A DNA stretch of 64,000 bases from Mesocentrotus franciscanus (lineage: Eukaryota; Echinodermata; Echinoidea; Camarodonta; Strongylocentrotidae). Under the pieces are notes generated by a model. The model saw only the letters and a list, made by a program, of their open reading frames with translations, made no database searches and was not told the origin of the DNA. The number at the start of each line of letters is the position of its first letter. Positions within the stretch are counted from its first letter, which is position 1. The stretch covers positions 1,084,646 through 1,148,645 of the forward strand of contig CP137686.1 of the NCBI GenBank assembly GCA_037976565.1. Direction: 5' to 3'. A program made the translations under genes and the position numbers. Below, in pieces: positions 59,713 through 64,000 of this stretch.

Positions 59713-60295
59713 GGGTGTTTCAATTGTCCAGAACATATGTGACTCCATCATGTCAGAATCTCTGTTTAAGCTCACTGGGTTCAAACCATCTGGTATCCCT
59801 ACATGTATTGAAAGTAATAAAAAAAGGATCAACACCTTGGCTCTGAGCAGACATTAATGTCGTTGACCTTTTCTCTGTCTATATAACTCAATGCAACATT
59901 GTTAACAACATAAATCATACCATTGATGGCCCAATATGTGCTCACACCTCCATGTTGTTACACCCGTCTTTCGGCACTTTGTAGATGTGAGGATTGAGAT
60001 GTTTTATAGATGGCAGACATTATCATTTCCCATGTGTGTGTGTAGCCTGTGATTAACCTTTAGGTGATTTAGAGGCACTTTTAGTCTTGAAAGTGATGAA
60101 GCAAAAAAAATATCCAGAAAAAAAGAATACCACTCCCACAACGTTGACTTACTATAGTTCTTCAAAAAACTGAAAATCTTTATGAAAGAGTATTGAGCAA
60201 ACATGAAAGCACATGTGTATGTGTGCTTTCCACAGTGATGCAGAAAACATACATTGGATGTGGCAACATTCTTGCTTCACATATCAAATTCTAAT

Positions 60296-60472
60296 TACAG
60301 TCAAACCTGTCTATAGCGACCGCCTAAGGGAAACACAAAAAGTGGTCTTTGTAGACAGATTTCTTTAGTACATGTTTCAATGAGAAACCATTTTCAAGGG
60401 AAACATAAAATGTGGTCTTTGTAGACAGGTGGTCTTTGTAGACAGGTGGTCACTAAAGCAGGTTTGACTGTA
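60296..60472. mobile_element. Palindromic MITE (TACAGTCAAACCTG ends), copy 2
   Basis: A 177-bp element with inverted ends tacagtcaaacctg and caggtttgactgta. It is the reverse-orientation counterpart of 16527-16720 and shares the asymmetry between a cctgtctatagcgacc arm and a cctgctttagtgacc arm. Confidence 0.9.
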
Positions 60473-60589
60473 TTAGGCTTGAAAGTTGTCATTGTGTTCT
60501 TTCCAGCATGTTGTATGCCAAATGCAGATAGTATGAGGCTCATGTTATTCCTTATTCTGTTTATGAATGATTCAAATTGGATTGAAGAT

Positions 60590-60900
60590 TATGGAGATGT
60601 TTATTCATGAGCATCACTCTGAATCCAGATCCCCAAAGAAATATAAATATTCATATTTCCTGCTGCCAGTTATGGATCATTAGATGAAATATTCAAAATA
60701 GGTAAAGATCTTCATACTCCTTCATGTTTTATCCATGAGCATCCCTGTGATTCCAGACCTCCAATTGCATATGAATATTCATATATTCTGCTGCAGGTTA
60801 TGAATCATTTGAGTTGTTATTAATAATTGGTGAAGCACCTCTTCATGTTTTATTCATGAGAGGCCTCTTGAGTCCCGGACTCTTTGAATATTTTATTTGA
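60590..60900. repeat. ~124-bp degenerate tandem repeat, 2.5 copies
   Basis: Units begin with tgttttatycatgagcatc at about 60598, 60724 and 60846, and share gaatattcata, ctgctgc and gttatgaatcatt. Confidence 0.75.
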
Positions 60901-62189
60901 GGCAAGGAGTAGTAGTTGACCCTAGGGTGCGCAGATGAAAAAAGTAACACACCTTGAACAAATTATGCTTCTCTTCGTCTGTATATCAGGTTAATAATAC
61001 ACTGTCTGTTGTACAAATGCAGTGGCACACTTTCTATTATGCGCACAAAGTAGTAAACATTAGTAGGTAAATTAGTTCTTAGAATTTGTACATCTGAGGA
61101 TTAAACTAAAAGTATTTGATGTTCACTAAAATGAATGTTCGGTAGTAAAATAATAAATTTACCAAGGCTTTCATTTCTATTGTATCATTTCTATATTATA
61201 ACAATTTAGATAGTCAATTCAGTCTCTTGTGTCAACCCTCATTGTGTTGTAGTTATTTTAGCAAAAATTCCAAATTTATTCTGATTTCTGAGAGATGGAG
61301 ATACTTAAAATCCTAAATTTGTATGGTATTTAGGATTCCAGCTTGAAAACATCCCTCTAAATAATTTACAGGCATTTTGGTAATCCAGTTATTCAGGGCA
61401 GGGAAGCAGCGCTATACCACCTTGAATTCTAACAGCGTGTGGGTTCTGCAGAAAGCATATATATATTCCCACTCCTGAATTAAACATGAAATGCATACTG
61501 TGGGTTAGTAGGGACTCTCCTGGAAGGTAATTGTGGTTCTTTAACATGGTCGAGTTTAGGTTCCTTCATTTAAATTCATGACCGTTTACACTGCATATCA
61601 AGACTCTTGCTGATCTTATATTCACCTGCTCAAATGAGATTAGTCATGTCCTATTTAATCTATCTTTAACCCTTTTGAGACCAGGAGACGATTTCTTTTT
61701 ATTTTAACCCATTTTATATAACTTAATTTTGTTATAATACACATTATCCCAGCAAACGAGAGACAGAAAAGGCTTGTACTGGACCTGTTCATGTAATCTG
61801 TTGTGCGCTAAGCTCACTTAAGATTAAACTGGTTAGAAATACTCATAAAAAAGACATAACCATCCTCAACAGGTAACATATGACAAGTGACAACTACATA
61901 ATTTGATAATTGAAAGTCTTCACTGCATTTAGAACAATGTATTATAAGGCTGCACCAACTATCCTTTGCGTTTTATTCAAAAGTAGTAATGGACTTATTG
62001 ACTCATAAAATAACTATTTTTCACCAATCTAGAGGTGATTTATGATGAAGGAAGGATATTGCATTGGCAAGAATTTATGATTAGCACGCTCTCTCTTGAC
62101 AATCATAAACAGGTGAATGCAGTTGCTATGGTTGTTGCTATGGTTGTTGAGAAAAGGAGAGGACTGGCGAGAGGGACAGCGATAGAGAG

Positions 62190-62248
62190 GAGAGAGAGAG
62201 AGAGAGAGAGAGTGTGATAGAGGGGGAGACAGAGAGGGAGACAGAGAC
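62190..62248. repeat. (GA)n microsatellite
   Basis: ga run with ggga interruptions. Confidence 0.9.
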
Positions 62249-62877
62249 AGGTCATAGGACATCAATAGAATATGGTACAAAAGAGTGAGATCAAGCCAAG
62301 AGAAAAAAGAGTTTCTTTATGAGAATTAATAAACATCATGTAAAGCTTGTTTATTGGGAGAAATTATAGGATGATCTACAAAGCTTTTTACAACTGAGCC
62401 TGACATTTATGACATATCAACATGGTGTAGACCGGACGAGCAGAGTTTAGCACCATTAATTAGGCCAACCTAAATACATTCCAATCATGTTTTCCTCTAC
62501 ACCATATGCTCACATGAAAATATGATGGGTTGATACTCTCAAATGTTATATGATGAATGAGATGAGGTATAAGACAGGTGCTTTATGTTTGATAGTAAGT
62601 TTAACTCGTTGTGCAGTGGGCAGAAGGGCTGAAGCATGTGGCACTGTTCTGCTAAACACAGACATGAATTATTGAGTTATTAAAGCAGAAGGTCGCTGGC
62701 ATTAAAATCCAATTTACTTCAAAAAAACATTCTTATTTGATATGAAACAACTCAAATGGTGGTAGTTATCATATATTTTGACTTATTTATTATTCAATAA
62801 AAAGAGACATCACTGTCATGTTCAAACTTCTAAACATGGTATAACTTGAATAGAGCAGTCAAACCCTTTAAAGGGAT

Positions 62878-63250
62878 CGTTTAACAGTGTTAAATCTGAG
62901 ATACACGGCCCTACATGTTATTAGTGTCTGTGATATGGTGTAATAATGAAGCCCTAAAAAAATTGCGCTTCAAAATGATCAAGAAGTGCCTCAAAAAGTA
63001 AAAATCTTTGATTGACCGGTTTTACCATACTCGTTTTCCTAATAGACTATAGTGTTATAAAAACCATCAGGCGAACGGTTTTCAAAATTTGTAATTCCAA
63101 TCATAAATATCTTGATAATCAGACAGGCGATCAGCTTGTAAAAGTCATGGGGTTCCTGACTGACCTAAAGGTTTATGATTATCATTGCATCATGAGCTAA
63201 ATCCAGAATTTTGTTTCAGAATCTGAGACAAAGTTACCGGATCCCTTTAA
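62878..63250. mobile_element. TTAA-type MITE, third family
   Basis: A 373-bp element with ends ttaaagggatcgtttaac and (minus strand) ttaaagggatccggtaac, TTAA at both edges. This start fits the TTAAAGGRR terminal motif known from T2/Kolobok MITEs exactly. The interior is unrelated to the other two families in the window. Confidence 0.82.
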
Positions 63251-63340
63251 TAGAAACAAGTTACTAGAAATTTGCTGTATGGCATGTGTGCTAAAACCCT
63301 TCTGCCAGCCACTTGCATGACGATTTCTCCTCGCAGGTAT

Positions 63341-63713
63341 TTAAAGATAAAGACCAGTTCTGGTCATGCGATTGCATTGTGAAAGAAACGTTGTGTAATC
63401 GATCAGAAAAGGTTGATCATCTAGCATAGAAGTATTGGTATGTACTGCAAGGTTCTGGAATCATTAAAATGATAAGAAATTTGGCCCAGTCTTGGTAAAG
63501 TTACAAGCACTGTACACAGACCACGTGCGCGATATCTATTTGGTCCCAATAGATAAAATAATTTACCAAATATATCAATTAGTAGGCGGTTTCATGGTAA
63601 AATTTGTATCATCACGTATTAGTCAAAACATATTCTTTCGCACGATTGGTAATGAGAGCTTCCATTTCATTTTTTGAGAGAGGGGCATTTCCAAAACTGG
63701 TCTTTACCTTTAA
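63341..63713 (-). mobile_element. TTAA-type MITE, first family, inverted copy
   Basis: A 373-bp reverse-orientation copy of 12980-13381 and 39791-40181, TTAA at both edges. Short ORFs inside (for example 63492-63677) also occur in the other copies by shared sequence, not coding. Confidence 0.87.
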
Positions 63714-63903
63714 GAGTTTCATCATCTTGTTGGAGAGATGCTTCCTTTCCATGCTCCTAGCTGAAGTGATGGGAATGTTAATGGAAATTTCTACCATTAC
63801 CGAAATAGATATTACCAATTACGCTCTCTTTTATTTCCGCAATTATACATAATTATGTTCCTGTTCAAATGTCAATCTATGAGTCATGATTGTATGTTTG
63901 TTG

Positions 63904-63925
63904 GTCTGTCTGTCTGTCTGTCTAT
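63904..63925. repeat. (GTCT)n microsatellite
   Basis: Five tctg/gtct tetramers. Nothing else is seen from 63720 to the window end. Confidence 0.8.
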
Positions 63926-64000
63926 CTGTGTTTGTGTTTATGTCTTCCCTTTTACCTCAATCAACCACAGTACTTGGTTCTCAATCTAAACTGTCACCAT

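Larger units (their letters stand above)
17562..64000 (+). other. CASK: Very large CASK intron (at least 46.4 kb) or gene end not seen
   Basis: Starts with a consensus gtaagt donor. I scanned the region for the rest of L27-1, L27-2 (binds LIN-7), PDZ, SH3 and GuK and saw none. The simplest reading is one very long intron continuing past the window, which is plausible for CASK, a gene with very long introns in vertebrates. Individual elements inside it are listed separately. Stretches without anything I can name include 18190-19190, 19410-20980, 23000-24380, 25270-27990, 28160-29810, 35880-37420, 39000-39780, 42780-43860, 44180-45180, 53190-54400, 55230-56910, 57910-59600 and 60910-62180. Confidence 0.7.

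Overview
The window is AT-rich animal DNA with a very low coding density. It carries seven consecutive internal exons, all on the + strand, of one gene, and the rest is intron packed with short transposons, satellites and microsatellites. Joined in order the exons give 262 in-frame codons that I recognise as CASK (calcium/calmodulin-dependent serine protein kinase, the LIN-2/CAKI-type MAGUK scaffold). They run from just before the HRD catalytic loop of the N-terminal CaM-kinase-like domain, through the calmodulin-binding segment, into the first L27 domain. The protein start and the first half of the kinase lobe must lie before base 1. L27-2, PDZ, SH3 and guanylate kinase domains must lie after base 64000 or in exons I did not find.

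The organism is most likely a marine invertebrate deuterostome, and a sea urchin is my best guess. This rests on the CASK sequence being close to but distinct from vertebrate CASK, kilobase-scale introns, frequent (GA)n, (GAT)n and (CT)n tracts, tRNA-derived SINE remnants and many MITE families. No species can be fixed from the sequence alone.

Layout: 1-7139 is intron (a Harbinger-like MITE cut by the window edge, a 20-bp minisatellite interrupted by a retrotransposon tail, and a CT-rich block with a duplicated 190-bp segment). 7140-17561 holds the seven exons separated by introns of 0.9-3.9 kb. 17562-64000 has no convincing further CASK exon, so it appears to be one intron of at least 46 kb. 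It holds at least a dozen terminal-inverted-repeat elements, many tandem repeats, two SINE-like sequences and one candidate first exon of unknown gene (54408-54494).

The most unusual pattern is in CASK itself. Three of the seven exons (ending 8453, 16195 and 17561) are each followed, 156-376 bp downstream, by a decayed copy of their own 3' part including the splice-donor region. A second theme is a set of MITEs that all start and end in TTAA (TTAAAG...CTTTAA), which fits the Kolobok/T2 type. Other well-bounded elements include a hAT-like MITE with a perfect 8-bp target duplication, a Harbinger-like MITE with TAA on both sides, a 910-bp TA-flanked element and a fold-back element with tandem hairpins. 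I found no rRNA, intact tRNA, CRISPR array, prokaryotic feature or viral gene.
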